Shown here: piece by piece, positions 15,592 to 23,827 of the stretch
How the letters are laid out: each line of letters begins with the position of its first letter
Numbering within the stretch: the stretch's first letter is position 1
Assembly (NCBI GenBank): GCA_003222975.1
Contig: QHXN01000055.1
Coordinates: 1-41,312, forward strand
From: Acidobacteriota bacterium
GTDB lineage: Bacteria; Acidobacteriota; Blastocatellia; Pyrinomonadales; Pyrinomonadaceae
Direction: 5' to 3'
Length of the DNA stretch: 41,312 nucleotides
Position numbers and translations under genes: made by a program
The notes under the pieces: generated by a model
Databases searched by the model: none
What the model was told of the DNA's origin: nothing
The model's input: only the letters and a program-made list of their open reading frames with translations

Positions 15592-17646
15592 TCAGCGCGC
15601 GACGGCGGCCCGCGCGCGCGAACTTTTCTCAAGCGCCGCGCGCGCGGCGGCCAAGGTCGAGTAGGCGCGCAGCACCTCGTCCTTGAGCGTGCGCGCCTCG
15701 GCGAGCGCGCGCACGGCGTCGAGCCGCGCCGCCGCGGCGAACACGTCGGGGAGGCTCAGCGCCGGGGTCGGGACGCCGAACTCGAACCTCTTCGGGCCGA
15801 GCGCGAACCTGAAGTTCAACGCGCCCCACTGCAACTCGTCAACCTCATTCGCGGCGCGCACGAGCGACGGCAGAGACTCCCACACGCGCCCCGCGTCTGC
15901 GCGCGACGCCGAGAGTGTGACGAGCGCGAGCGCCGCCGCGCGCTGCTGGCCGCGGTCGGCCTGCGCGGCGTAACCGGCGGCCTCCGCGAGCAGATCATCG
16001 GCGCGCTCACGCTTCCCGCGCCGCGCGGCAAGCTCCGCGGCCTGCGCTAGTCCCGCGGCGCGCACCTCCGGTGGCACGTCCGCCGCGCGCACGAAGTCGG
16101 CGGCGCGCACGAAGTCGTCCGCATCGTCATCGTCGGTGTAAGCGCGCGCGATGTCCAAGACCTGGAAGATGGCGATGGTGAGCCGCGCCGCGCGGCGCTC
16201 CTCCATGTCCTCCATCTCGTCGGCGACGCCGCGCGCGCGATCCCAGAGTCTTTTATCCACAGCGACGAACAGGACGCGCAGCCGCATGGAGTCGCGCCCG
16301 GCTGCGTCGCGCGCGCCGGAGACCGCGTCCGTCCAGTAGGCCAGCGGGTCGGAGTAGTTCCTGGGCGTCAGGCTGCTCAAGTCCATCTTCGCCGCGAGCG
16401 CATCGCGCCGCGCCGCGTCCATCTCGGACGCGAGCGCGACCATGCGCGCGTGCAAGGCGGGGGCGAGTTGCGGCGCTTCGCGCTCGAAGAAGGGGAGCAG
16501 GCGACCGATTGCGAAGTAGAGCGCCGCGGAGTCGTCGCCGGGCTGCCCGACGCCGCGCGGCGCGCGCGGTCTGAGGAGCACGGAGGCCGCCGTGCTGTAG
16601 AAGGCGGCGCGCAGCTCCGGGGGGAACGGCTGTGCCGCGCTCGGCTCACCCCCACTTCTGCGATAACGCGGGGTGAAGGCGGCGGAGCCGTCCGCGTTAA
16701 CGACGACGTAGAGGTCGGGCGAGACGACGGGCGTCGAGAGGATGAGTACGTCGTTGGCGTCCGCGCCCGCGTCGGCGCGCGTCTGTTCGAGCAGGCGCAG
16801 GTAGAGCGCGTCGGCGTCGTGCGCGTCGCCCCGGCGCAGGGCGAGGATGAAGCTGAGGAACTGCGACGAAGGGCCTTCGGCGACGAGCGGCGCGACCAGT
16901 TCGGCTGCGCTCTTAAATTCGCCTTCGTCGGAGAGTTGGCCCGCGATGACGATGCGTTGCCAGTCGGAAGAACTCAGGTCACGCCTGCCGCGACCCGACG
17001 CAGAAGAATCTGACGCCGAAGAATCTTTGGTCTGTTCGCCCGCCTGCGCTGCGGGCTGTTCGCCCTGCTCCGGCGAGGACGATTCGTCCTCGCTTAGTCC
17101 GCGCTCGAAGTCGCGCATGAAGGTGTCGGACAGGCGCGGGTCGTGCTTGATGGCGGCCTTGATGATGAGGCGTCGCGCGCTCGTCAGAGTGTTCCGCGCG
17201 TCCTCCTTTGAGTCTTCGGAAGTCCCGAAGCCGTGCACCTTGTCTTCAGCGCCCGGCGCGTTGGCGGTGTCCCAAGCGCGGCGCAGGACGGCGCGCGCCG
17301 CCTGCTCGTCGTAAGGCCAGAGGGCGTCCGCCGCCTCCGACTGCAAGCGTGCGCTCTCGTAGAGGTCGTCGAACGAGCGCGCGTCGTCCGCGACTTCGCG
17401 CAGCGCGGCGACCGCCTCGCGCACCTCCCGCGCCTTGCGCGCCGCGTCGGCGTCCGCCCTCTTCTGCGCCCCTTGCTCCCGCACCCCCTGCTTCTGCGGC
17501 CCTTGCTTATGCGCGGGCTGCGACTCGCGTTGCGGCGTACCGTCGCCGCCGCGAATTTGCCCGCGCGCGCCGTTGAAGATGGCGCACGCGAGGAGCGCGG
17601 CGGCGAGAGTTCGACGTGTGCGAGGTTGGAGTCTCAAGGCGCTCAA
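15592..17646 (-). CDS. Large exported protein of unknown function
   Basis: 684 residues. The N-terminus RRTLAAALLACAIFNGARGQ looks like a signal peptide. Next comes a low-complexity stretch with pentapeptide repeats (KQGPQ, KQGVR, EQGAQ at about 47-62; 15-nt DNA repeats). The remainder is long, helical and very rich in Ala, Arg and Asp, with patterns such as EVADDARSFDDLYESARLQS and AARAVLRRAWDTANAPG that resemble alpha-solenoid (TPR/HEAT-like) folds. I do not recognise a family or any catalytic motif. It is probably periplasmic. The gene starts 14 nt from the ruvB stop on the same strand, so it may be read through from ruvAB. Confidence 0.7.
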   Translation of the reverse strand: MSALRLQPRTRRTLAAALLACAIFNGARGQIRGGDGTPQRESQPAHKQGPQKQGVREQGAQKRADADAARKAREVREAVAALREVADDARSFDDLYESARLQSEAADALWPYDEQAARAVLRRAWDTANAPGAEDKVHGFGTSEDSKEDARNTLTSARRLIIKAAIKHDPRLSDTFMRDFERGLSEDESSSPEQGEQPAAQAGEQTKDSSASDSSASGRGRRDLSSSDWQRIVIAGQLSDEGEFKSAAELVAPLVAEGPSSQFLSFILALRRGDAHDADALYLRLLEQTRADAGADANDVLILSTPVVSPDLYVVVNADGSAAFTPRYRRSGGEPSAAQPFPPELRAAFYSTAASVLLRPRAPRGVGQPGDDSAALYFAIGRLLPFFEREAPQLAPALHARMVALASEMDAARRDALAAKMDLSSLTPRNYSDPLAYWTDAVSGARDAAGRDSMRLRVLFVAVDKRLWDRARGVADEMEDMEERRAARLTIAIFQVLDIARAYTDDDDADDFVRAADFVRAADVPPEVRAAGLAQAAELAARRGKRERADDLLAEAAGYAAQADRGQQRAAALALVTLSASRADAGRVWESLPSLVRAANEVDELQWGALNFRFALGPKRFEFGVPTPALSLPDVFAAAARLDAVRALAEARTLKDEVLRAYSTLAAARAALEKSSRARAAVAR

Positions 17647-17659
17647 GCTCCGAAGGTAA

Positions 17660-18709
17660 TCATTCCGGGTCGGGGATGAGACGTTGTTGTTGTTGCTGCT
17701 GCTGTGGTGGAGAGATGCCGAAGTGTTCGTATGCGAGGCGCGTGGCGGTGCGGCCCCGTGGTGTGCGGTTGAGGAAGCCGATCTGGATGAGGTAAGGCTC
17801 GATGATCTCCTCGATGGAGTCCTTCTCCTCTTGCAGCGCGGCGGACATGTGGTTGAGGCCGACGGGGCCGCCCATGTGCTGTTGAATGATCATCAGCAGG
17901 AGCTTCCTGTCCATCTCGTCGAGGCCGAAGGTGTCGACCTCCATGCGGTTAAGTGCGTCGTCGGCGACCTCTTTGGTGATGCGCCCGTCGTGCTCGACCT
18001 CGGCGTAGTCGCGCACGCGCCGGAGCAGTCGGTTGGCGATGCGCGGGGTTCCGCGCGCGCGGCGCGCGATCTCACGCGCGCCGCCGTCGTCAACGTCCGT
18101 GCCGAGGATTTCGGCGGAGCGGCGGACGATGAGTTCGAGTTCTTCGTGCGTGTAGAAGTTGAGGTGGAAGATGATGCCGAAGCGACCGCGCAGGGGGGAC
18201 GTAATCAGGCCGGGCCGCGTGGTCGCGCCGACTAAAGTGAACTTCGGCAGGGGGAGCTTGATGGAGCGGGCCGCCGCACCCTGCCCGATCATGATGTCGA
18301 GCTGGTAGTCCTCCATCGCCGGGTAGAGCACCTCCTCAATCGCGGGGTTGAGACGGTGAATCTCATCTATGAAGAGAACGTCGCCCTCCTGCAAGTTCGA
18401 CAGCAGCGCCGCCAGTTCGCCCGGCTTTTCGATGACCGGCCCGGCGGTCGAGCGCAGCTCCGCGCCCATCTCGTTGGCGACGATGTTAGCGAGCGTCGTT
18501 TTGCCGAGGCCCGGCGGGCCGGTCAGCAGAACGTGGTCGAGCGCCTCGCGCCGCCCGCGCGCGGCGCGGATGTAGATGCCGAGGTTCTCGGTCGCCTTCC
18601 TCTGGCCGATGTACTCGGCCAGTCGCGTCGGCCTCAAGCTCAACTCGAACTGCCGCTCGTCGTCCGTCGGCTTCAGTTCGCGCACGCTCACGGGGTCAGG
18701 GTCAGACAT
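17660..18709 (-). CDS. ruvB: Holliday junction branch migration helicase RuvB
   Basis: 349 residues. Walker A is GPPGLGKT (64-71) and Walker [10 protein letters not shown] with DEIH at 115-118; sensor 1 is LVGATTRPG, and [20 protein letters not shown] is the sensor-2/arginine region. The C-terminal winged helix ends ...[10 protein letters not shown]. RuvB hexamers drive branch migration with RuvA at recombination intermediates. The tail after FGISPP is a run of seven Gln encoded by a CAA/CAG trinucleotide stretch, not seen in typical RuvB and probably disordered. The order ruvA-ruvB with a hairpin between them suggests one operon; ruvC is not in the window. Confidence 0.97.
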   Translation of the reverse strand: MSDPDPVSVRELKPTDDERQFELSLRPTRLAEYIGQRKATENLGIYIRAARGRREALDHVLLTGPPGLGKTTLANIVANEMGAELRSTAGPVIEKPGELAALLSNLQEGDVLFIDEIHRLNPAIEEVLYPAMEDYQLDIMIGQGAAARSIKLPLPKFTLVGATTRPGLITSPLRGRFGIIFHLNFYTHEELELIVRRSAEILGTDVDDGGAREIARRARGTPRIANRLLRRVRDYAEVEHDGRITKEVADDALNRMEVDTFGLDEMDRKLLLMIIQQHMGGPVGLNHMSAALQEEKDSIEEIIEPYLIQIGFLNRTPRGRTATRLAYEHFGISPPQQQQQQQRLIPDPE

Positions 18710-18715
18710 AAAAGA

Positions 18716-18800
18716 AATGATGAATGATGAATGCGGAGTGATGAATGTTAAGACACGAGCCTTCTCTTATTCATCATTCATCACTCCGCATTCATCACTT
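18716..18800. repeat. Heptad hairpin, family B (word ATGAATG)
   Basis: 5' arm 18716-18747 (ATGATGA, ATGATGA, ATGCGGA, GTGATGA); 3' arm 18769-18800, whose complement reads GTGATGA, ATGCGGA, GTGATGA, ATGATGA. The GCGGA unit is displaced by one heptad between arms, as in the copies at 2474 and 34729. The tip contains ACGAGCC. It separates ruvA (9 nt after its stop) from ruvB. Confidence 0.9.
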
Positions 18801-18805
18801 CCGTC

Positions 18806-19423
18806 TCATCCTTTCGAGAGTTGCCGCAGGGAGCGGCGCAGCAGCACTTCCACCGAAAGCTCGCCGCCCTCGCTCATGGCGTGGGTGATGACTTTCTCCG
18901 CGGCGGGCCGTGGGAAGCCGAGTTGCAGGAGCGCGGCGAGCGTGTCCTCGCGCAGCGCGTCCTCCGTCTGCGGCGCGCCCGCGCCCGCCGCGAACTCCTC
19001 GTCGAGCGCGGGGCTGGAGAGCGCGGCCATCTTGTCGCGCAGTTCGATGACGAGCCGCTCGGCGGTCTTCCGGCCCACGCCCGGAATCGAAGTCAGCCGC
19101 GCGTAGTTGTTGGTGCGAATCGCGGTGACGATCTCGTCGGCGCTCATGCCCGAAAGCATCGCGACCGCCGACTTCGGCCCGATGCCGCTCACCGAGATGA
19201 GCAGCGTGAACAGCTCGCGCTCGCGCTCGGTGCGGAAGCCGAAGAGTTGCAGCGCCTCCTCGCGGACGTGCGTGTAGATTCTCAGGCGGACGGGCGCGCC
19301 TGTGTCGCCGAGGTCGTAGAAGGTGGTGACGGGGATCGTCACCTCGTAGCCGACGCCGCCCACGTCCAAGATGACGCTCGTCGCGTGCTTCGCCAAAAGA
19401 GTCCCGGAAAGGTGTGCGATCAT
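18806..19423 (-). CDS. ruvA: Holliday junction DNA helicase subunit RuvA
   Basis: 205 residues. The N-terminal OB fold is MIAHLSGTLLAKHATSVILD; the two helix-hairpin-helix motifs are LISVSGIGPKSAVAMLSG and LTSIPGVGRKTAERLVIELR (about 72-125), which bind the four-way junction. The C-terminal three-helix domain (ALLQLGFPRPAAEKVI) contacts RuvB. It has the standard length. It starts a probable ruvA-ruvB operon with its own promoter at 19478-19506. Confidence 0.96.
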   Translation of the reverse strand: MIAHLSGTLLAKHATSVILDVGGVGYEVTIPVTTFYDLGDTGAPVRLRIYTHVREEALQLFGFRTERERELFTLLISVSGIGPKSAVAMLSGMSADEIVTAIRTNNYARLTSIPGVGRKTAERLVIELRDKMAALSSPALDEEFAAGAGAPQTEDALREDTLAALLQLGFPRPAAEKVITHAMSEGGELSVEVLLRRSLRQLSKG

Positions 19424-19477
19424 CTATCTTGCTTTGACGAGAGAAGGGATTTCGGGAGCGCCTCACGTTTCCGTCCG

Positions 19478-19506
19478 ATTTTAGATGAACCCGGAGGGTT
19501 CGGCAA
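19478..19506 (-). promoter_or_regulatory. ruvA promoter with palindromic operator-like spacer
   Basis: On the minus strand TTGCCG (19501-19506) and TAAAAT (19478-19483) are exactly 17 nt apart. The spacer holds the inverted repeat GAACCC-GGA-GGGTTC on the plus strand (19487-19501), overlapping the -35. A repressor bound there would block RNA polymerase. ruvAB is an SOS operon in many bacteria, but this palindrome is not the E. coli or the Bacillus LexA box, so the regulator is open. Confidence 0.55.
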
Positions 19507-19516
19507 ACGCTTGGGG

Positions 19517-19549
19517 AGTGATGAGCGCGGAACGGTGAATGATGAATGC
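19517..19549. repeat. Degenerate single-arm heptad array, family B
   Basis: AGTGATG, AGCGCGG, AACGGTG, AATGATG, AATGCGA: five in-phase units of family B with no complementary arm nearby. It lies between the divergent ruvA and rex genes, outside both likely promoters. It looks like a half element or an eroded copy. Confidence 0.55.
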
Positions 19550-19594
19550 GAGCGCCCGCGCGGTCGCCCATTGACGCGCCGCGTGCCGCGAGTC

Positions 19595-19624
19595 TTTCCG
19601 CGGCGGCCCCCCGCGCGCTATACT
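19595..19624 (+). promoter_or_regulatory. Probable rex promoter
   Basis: TATACT (19619-19624) is a near-consensus -10 with a weak -35 TTTCCG (19595-19600) at 18 nt. Transcription would start near 19631, leaving a leader of about 25 nt before the rex ATG at 19657. No clear Rex operator (TTGTGAA-type inverted repeat) is visible. Confidence 0.4.
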
Positions 19625-19656
19625 GTAGGCCGCTCTCTCCAGAGAAAAGGCGCGCG

Positions 19657-20373
19657 ATGAAATCGGAGAAAATTTCGGAGCTGACGACGAGCCGCCTGAG
19701 CGTCTATCTGCGCTGCCTGAATCTACTGGCCGCAGCCGGCATCAAGACCATCTCGTCGCAGGCGCTCGCCGACCAGTTCAACATGAACTCGGCGCAGATA
19801 CGCAAAGACCTCGCGTACTTCGGCGAGTTCGGCACGCGCGGCGTCGGCTACTCGGTGGACGAGTTGCGACGCCACCTCACGCAGATACTCGGCCTCGACC
19901 GCGCGCACCGCGTCGGCATCGTCGGCGCGGGCAACCTCGGCACGGCGCTCGCCAACTACAACGGCTTCCGCGAGTCGAACTTCGAGGTGGTCGCGCTCTT
20001 CGACAACGACCGCGAGAAGATCGGCAAGAAGTTGGGGCACGCGCTGGTTGCGGTTTACGACGTGCGCCGGCTCGCGCGCGTCGTGCGCGAGGAAGGGATT
20101 GACGTGGCCGTCATCGCCGTGCCCGCGCGCGTCGCGCAACGCGTCTTGAATCAGGTGATGTCGGCAGGAGTGAAGGCCGTCTTGAACTTCGCGCCCGTGC
20201 GTCTGCACGCGCGCCTCGGCGTGAAGGTGAAGGCGGTTGACTTGACCATTTCGCTGGAATCGCTATCGTACTTCCTGGCGCGACCGCAGATCACTTGCAT
20301 CACAAACCCGCGCAGCATCCTCCCCTATGAGGAGATCGCGCAGCGCGAAGAGCAGGAGTTGCAGCAGAACTGA
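19657..20373 (+). CDS. rex: Redox-sensing transcriptional repressor Rex
   Basis: 238 residues. The winged helix is at 1-80: LTTSRLSVYLRCLNLLAAAG, ISSQALADQFNMNSAQIRKD, LAYFGEFGTRGVGYSVDEL. The Rossmann domain follows with GAGNLG (90-95), ALFDNDREKIG and a C-terminal domain-swapped helix. Rex senses the NADH/NAD+ ratio and represses fermentation and respiration genes when NAD+ is high. I chose the ATG at 19657, preceded by AAAGG; the frame is open upstream but that part is not Rex-like. It is the first gene of a plus-strand run ending at the microcompartment locus, 14 nt before the TonB-like gene. Confidence 0.96.
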   Translation: MKSEKISELTTSRLSVYLRCLNLLAAAGIKTISSQALADQFNMNSAQIRKDLAYFGEFGTRGVGYSVDELRRHLTQILGLDRAHRVGIVGAGNLGTALANYNGFRESNFEVVALFDNDREKIGKKLGHALVAVYDVRRLARVVREEGIDVAVIAVPARVAQRVLNQVMSAGVKAVLNFAPVRLHARLGVKVKAVDLTISLESLSYFLARPQITCITNPRSILPYEEIAQREEQELQQN

Positions 20374-20387
20374 CAAGGAGTCCGGCC

Positions 20388-20885
20388 ATGTTTTCATGCT
20401 TGCTGAAAAGAGTCCTTCCGTTCACGCTGACTTTAATCATCGGCTCGTTCCTCGGCGTGCTGTTCAATTTTCATGGAACCGGCGGGCGGTTCGTGAGGAT
20501 GACGGCGCGACTGGAACAAGAAGACGTTCACCTCGGCCTCGCCCCCGGACGCGGCTACGGCCATAGCTGCCGCATGTACCGCCGCGACCTCGTCGCCGAG
20601 ACGAAGCCGCTCTTCATCCACTTAATACCGCACGCGCGTGTGCCGCGCTATTCAGAAGCATATCCGACTTCCATGTTGGTGCGCGTAACCTTCGGCGCGG
20701 ATGGTAAGGTGCAGGATGTCGAACAGCTTCAACCCTTGATGCCTGACGCGATGCAGAAAGCAGCCGAGAGCGCGGCGCGGCTTATCTACTTCGAGCCGGA
20801 GACAATTAACGGCGTTCCTGTCACGGTTACGAAAGATATTGAGATACCGTTCTTCACAGGCGGAAAGCCGATGGGAAGCGATTGA
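20388..20885 (+). CDS. TonB C-terminal-like domain protein, membrane-anchored
   Basis: 165 residues. One N-terminal transmembrane segment (VLPFTLTLIIGSFLGVLF, about 9-26) is followed by a periplasmic part. Residues about 95-155 (SMLVRVTFGADGKVQDVEQL, MQKAAESAARLIYFEPETIN, VPVTVTKDIEIPF) match the beta-alpha-beta pattern of the TonB C-terminal domain, as found in many small acidobacterial proteins annotated as energy transducer TonB. No Pro-rich linker is present, so a genuine TonB role is doubtful. AAGGAG lies 7 nt before the ATG. Confidence 0.65.
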   Translation: MFSCLLKRVLPFTLTLIIGSFLGVLFNFHGTGGRFVRMTARLEQEDVHLGLAPGRGYGHSCRMYRRDLVAETKPLFIHLIPHARVPRYSEAYPTSMLVRVTFGADGKVQDVEQLQPLMPDAMQKAAESAARLIYFEPETINGVPVTVTKDIEIPFFTGGKPMGSD

Positions 20886-20904
20886 CGCGCCCATGTAAAT
20901 TCTG

Positions 20905-21714
20905 ATGGACGAACAGACAGCCCGGCGCGAGATCGTGCGCGTGGGGCGATTGATGTACGAGCGCTCTTACGTCGTCTCCTCCGACGGCAATGTCAGCGTG
21001 CGCCTCGACGACGGGCGCATCGTCGCCACGCCGACGCAGACGTGCAAGGGGCGTATGACGGAGGAGATGCTCGCCGTCACAGACCTCGAAGGCAAAGCCC
21101 TCGACGACCGGCGCGTCTCGTCGGAGTTGGCGATGCACCTGCTCATCTACCGCGAGCGCGAGGACGTGCGCGCGGTCTGCCACGCGCACCCGCCGCACGG
21201 CTCGGCCTTCGCCGTCGCAGGACTGGCGATTGACCAGCCGATCCTCTCCGAAGTCATCCTGACTCTGGGCTGCGTTCCGCTCGCCGAGTACGGCACGCCC
21301 TCGACCGACGAGTTGACTGATGCGATGCGCCCGCTCGTCAAGAATCACAACGCGCTGTTGATGGCGAACCACGGCGCGGTCGCCTACGGCGCGGACGTGT
21401 GGCAGGCTTTCGACCGTCTCGAAACTCTGGAGCACACCGCGAAGATTGCGATTCTCTCGCGCGCGCTCGGCGGCGCGCGCAACCTGCCGCCCGACTCCAT
21501 CGAGAAGCTCATTGAGGTGCGCGAGCGCGCGGGCTATCTCGACGAACGAGCGCGCTGCCAGTCTTGCGGCTACCTGCACGAGACTCAAGTCGTATGTCCC
21601 ACGGGCGAGCGCGCGGACGCGGCCAGGACGGGCGCGAACGGCGCGGGCAAAATCGCCCTCACCCGCGAAGAGCTGATCGAGCTGCTGTGCCAGGCGGCGC
21701 GAGTCGGCCAATAA
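20905..21714 (+). CDS. Class II aldolase/adducin family protein with possible encapsulation tail
   Basis: 269 residues. The aldolase domain covers about 5-215, with zinc ligands H93 and H95 (VCHAHPPHG) and H156 (ANHGAVA) and catalytic E74 (SSELAMH), matching L-fuculose-1-phosphate aldolase E73/H92/H94/H155 almost residue for residue. It probably cleaves a sugar phosphate to DHAP and an aldehyde, or acts on a related ketose. The extension from 216 is unusual: a Cys cluster (RCQSCGYLHETQVVC), a Gly/Ala/Arg linker, then an amphipathic helix ALTREELIELLCQAARVG at the very end, the layout of a microcompartment encapsulation peptide. Shell genes start 1.3 kb downstream. Confidence 0.85.
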   Translation: MDEQTARREIVRVGRLMYERSYVVSSDGNVSVRLDDGRIVATPTQTCKGRMTEEMLAVTDLEGKALDDRRVSSELAMHLLIYREREDVRAVCHAHPPHGSAFAVAGLAIDQPILSEVILTLGCVPLAEYGTPSTDELTDAMRPLVKNHNALLMANHGAVAYGADVWQAFDRLETLEHTAKIAILSRALGGARNLPPDSIEKLIEVRERAGYLDERARCQSCGYLHETQVVCPTGERADAARTGANGAGKIALTREELIELLCQAARVGQ

Positions 21715-21769
21715 AAGTCAGACGGTTTCGGCGGACGCGCACGCCCTGCGCGTTCGGGGAGGTGTTGAC

Positions 21770-22279
21770 ATGCCCAGTCGCCTGCTTAATCAGTCGGAGA
21801 TAGACCTGGCCCGACAGGTCTTCCGCGACCAGTTGCCTTACGACAAAGTCCACATCGCCGGTTACTACCTGCCCGGCAACCAGGGAGTGCCCGTCACGAT
21901 GGCCTCCGTCTCCACCCTGCTGCCCCTGCTCGGCTCGCGTCACTACACGATCTACTTCGGGCCGGACGTTTTCAAAAACGGCGCGGATCAGCCCGGCATC
22001 AGGGACACGTTCATACACGAGCTGACGCACGTCTGGCAGGGCCAACACAGCCGCTTCGGTTGGGAGTACATGGTCAACTCCATGGTCTCGCAGGGCCACG
22101 CCATCATCACGAAGCACGATAGGAACGCGGCGTACAACTACAAGGCCGGCGACCCGTGGGACAGCTACAACGTCGAGCAGCAGGCATACATGGTGCAGAA
22201 CTGGTATCGTGGCGGCATGAAGACCGACGACGATCTGTACACCTACGTCGAAAACAACATCCGCGCCGGTCGGAACTGA
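21770..22279 (+). CDS. Putative zinc metallopeptidase-like protein (HELTH motif)
   Basis: 169 residues. HELTHVWQGQ (about 84-93) is an HExxH zinc motif. The protein resembles the short family often annotated as vgr-related protein (LNQSEIDLARQVF at the start, TIYFGPDVF before the motif). The N-terminus has no signal peptide. GGAGGT lies 7 nt before the ATG. Whether it is an active peptidase is not clear; a third ligand cannot be fixed by eye. It lies between the aldolase and a lipoprotein gene on the same strand. Confidence 0.6.
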   Translation: MPSRLLNQSEIDLARQVFRDQLPYDKVHIAGYYLPGNQGVPVTMASVSTLLPLLGSRHYTIYFGPDVFKNGADQPGIRDTFIHELTHVWQGQHSRFGWEYMVNSMVSQGHAIITKHDRNAAYNYKAGDPWDSYNVEQQAYMVQNWYRGGMKTDDDLYTYVENNIRAGRN

Positions 22280-22348
22280 GTCGAACCGTTCAAGGGCCTG
22301 ATGCGAGACACTTCGCCCGCGTGGCGTTTCAAAGGCGGGGTCGCGGGA

Positions 22349-22915
22349 ATGAAGGCGCTGGCGCTCGCCCTCCTGCTCGCTGCCTGCGTGCTCCTGACGG
22401 CGTGCCCGCCCGACGGGGGCGACCTCGTCCCCCTGGCCGGCCAGGAAGGGGCCGCGCTCGCCACGACCAAGTTCGAGGGCGACACGCTCTCGCTCACGCG
22501 CGGCGGTGTGACGTTGAAGGCCCGCGGCCTCTGGAGTGTGGCCGACGGCAGCACTTCCGTTATACTCGAAGTCGCGAACACGAACGACGTGCCCGCGTCG
22601 CTGGACTTCGGGCGCTGCGAGGTAGTCATCAAGGAGAGCGGCCAGCGCCTGCGACTGCGCTCTCTGAGCAATGAGGCGGCGGCGGGCGGGCCGGTCTTTC
22701 TCGCCGAGAGGGTCGTGAGGATAGACGGCGGGCAGTCGGGCAGGTTCACTCTGGAGTTTGAAATCAGCCCCGAAGGCGGGAGTTCGGGCGCGACGAGAAA
22801 CGTGCTGGGACAGACTGTGGCGTTGCGCCTGCCCGCCGAAGTCGAACGGGAGACGCGCGCCCCGTTTGATTTCGTTTTCGTTTTCAAGTATGCGGAGTAC
22901 CAGCGCCGGGGCTGA
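22349..22915 (+). CDS. Hypothetical lipoprotein
   Basis: 188 residues from the ATG at 22349: MKALALALLLAACVLLTACP is a lipoprotein signal with lipobox LTAC. The mature part is beta-rich (VTLKARGLWSVADGSTSVIL, EVANTNDVPASLDFGRCEVV), like an immunoglobulin-like or DUF-type periplasmic domain. No family recognised. The frame is open 16 codons further upstream, but that would put a charged leader before the signal, so I rejected it. Confidence 0.7.
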   Translation: MKALALALLLAACVLLTACPPDGGDLVPLAGQEGAALATTKFEGDTLSLTRGGVTLKARGLWSVADGSTSVILEVANTNDVPASLDFGRCEVVIKESGQRLRLRSLSNEAAAGGPVFLAERVVRIDGGQSGRFTLEFEISPEGGSSGATRNVLGQTVALRLPAEVERETRAPFDFVFVFKYAEYQRRG

Positions 22916-22973
22916 GGCGGCGGGCGGCGGCGCGGAAGGCGACCTGCAAGCCGGAAGGGTTGGCCGACCGAGT

Positions 22974-23002
22974 TTGCTCAAGCGGTTAATAAGCAGTTAA
23001 TA
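22974..23002 (+). promoter_or_regulatory. Possible promoter of the microcompartment shell genes
   Basis: TTGCTC (22974-22979) and TTAATA (22997-23002) are 17 nt apart, 28 nt before the BMC-H start. The direct repeat TTAATAA occurs twice 11 nt apart across the -10. The preceding gap from 22916 holds nothing else I can identify. Confidence 0.4.
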
Positions 23003-23030
23003 AACAGAGACAGCGGATCGGAGAAGGATA

Positions 23031-23315
23031 ATGCCTCAAGAAGCACTCGGAATGGTCGAGACGAAGGGACTCGTGGCGATGATCGAGGCGGCGGACGCGA
23101 TGGTCAAGGCCGCCAACGTCACGCTGGTCGGCTACGAGAAGATCGGCGCGGGCTTCGTCACCGCCATCGTGCGCGGCGACGTGGCCGCAGTGAAGGCCGC
23201 CACCGACGCGGGCGCTGCCGCCGCACGCCGCGTCGGCGAACTCGTCAGCGTCCACGTCATCCCGCGCCCGCACGGCAGCGTTGACGAGGCCCTGCCCGTC
23301 GGCGGGGAAAGATAA
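23031..23315 (+). CDS. Bacterial microcompartment hexameric shell protein (BMC-H)
   Basis: 94 residues: a single BMC domain beginning [20 protein letters not shown], then [20 protein letters not shown] and [20 protein letters not shown], ending VHVIPRPH. This is the PduA/EutM/CcmK fold that assembles into hexamers tiling the shell facets. GGAGAAGG lies 3 nt before the ATG, so translation should be strong. It is followed by three BMC-P genes on the same strand. Only one BMC-H and no tandem BMC-T is seen in the window. Confidence 0.95.
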   Translation: MPQEALGMVETKGLVAMIEAADAMVKAANVTLVGYEKIGAGFVTAIVRGDVAAVKAATDAGAAAARRVGELVSVHVIPRPHGSVDEALPVGGER

Positions 23316-23433
23316 AAGCCGTAAACCGTGAACCGTAAACCGTGACCAGAGAGGTTGAGTGTTGTCGCGGCTCGCGGTTCTTGCCCAACGGGTTTTTCTT
23401 GTCACGGTTCACGGTTTACGGTTCACGCCTTTT
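23316..23433. repeat. Heptad hairpin, family C, with an extra degenerate 3'-arm copy
   Basis: 5' arm 23316-23346 (CCGTAAA, CCGTGAA, CCGTAAA, CCGTGAC) and 3' arm 23401-23433 pair with G/A swaps. In the centre TTGTCGCGGCTCGCGGTTC (from about 23362) is a decayed third copy of the 3' arm. The element starts directly at the BMC-H stop and ends at the ATG of the first BMC-P gene, leaving it no Shine-Dalgarno. Confidence 0.87.
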
Positions 23434-23706
23434 ATGATTATCGCGCGCATCCTCGGCACGGTCGTCTCGACGCAGAAGGACGAGCGTCTGAAGGGCAACA
23501 AGCTCTTGCTCGTCCGCCCTCTGAACCTCGACGGCTCGGACGCGTCAGGCTACGTCGTCGCCGTGGACACGGTCGGCGCGGGCTTCCACGAGCGCGTCCT
23601 CGTCGTCGCAGGCTCCAGCGCGCGCCTCGCCGAAGGCATGAAGGACAAGCCCGTTGACGCCGCCATCGTCGGCATCGTGGACACTGTGGATTTTATTAAC
23701 GATTAG
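23434..23706 (+). CDS. Microcompartment pentameric vertex protein 1 (BMC-P, EutN/CcmL)
   Basis: 90 residues of the EutN/CcmL family: MIIARILGTVVSTQKDERLK, KLLLVRPLNLDGS, VAVDTVGAGFHERVLVVAGS and DAAIVGIVDTVDF. Pentamers cap the vertices of the icosahedral shell. The ATG is immediately after a heptad hairpin, and its TAG stop is the first unit of the next one, so the gene sits exactly between two repeats. No ribosome binding site. The longer frame to 23359 is read from the hairpin and rejected. Confidence 0.94.
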   Translation: MIIARILGTVVSTQKDERLKGNKLLLVRPLNLDGSDASGYVVAVDTVGAGFHERVLVVAGSSARLAEGMKDKPVDAAIVGIVDTVDFIND

Positions 23707-23824
23707 CTGTTAGCTATTAGCCATTAGCTTTTAGCTTAAACCTTTCCGATGGTCGGACGACGACGTGGGAGCGTCGCCGGGTTGGCGTGAAAAGCTAACA
23801 GCCAATAGCTAACAGCTAACAGCT
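23704..23824. repeat. Heptad hairpin, family D (word GTTAGCT)
   Basis: 5' arm 23704-23737 (TAGCTGT, TAGCTAT, TAGCCAT, TAGCTTT, TAGCTT) and 3' arm 23791-23824 (AGCTAAC, AGCCAAT, AGCTAAC, AGCTAAC) with a 53-nt GC-rich centre. The first unit supplies the TAG stop of BMC-P 1; the element ends 3 nt before the next ATG. Other D copies are at 32827 and 39814. Confidence 0.9.
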
Positions 23825-23827
23825 CTC

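Noticed and set aside
17660..17740. RuvB poly-Gln tail as a functional domain
   Set aside because: A simple trinucleotide run; no evidence beyond slippage.
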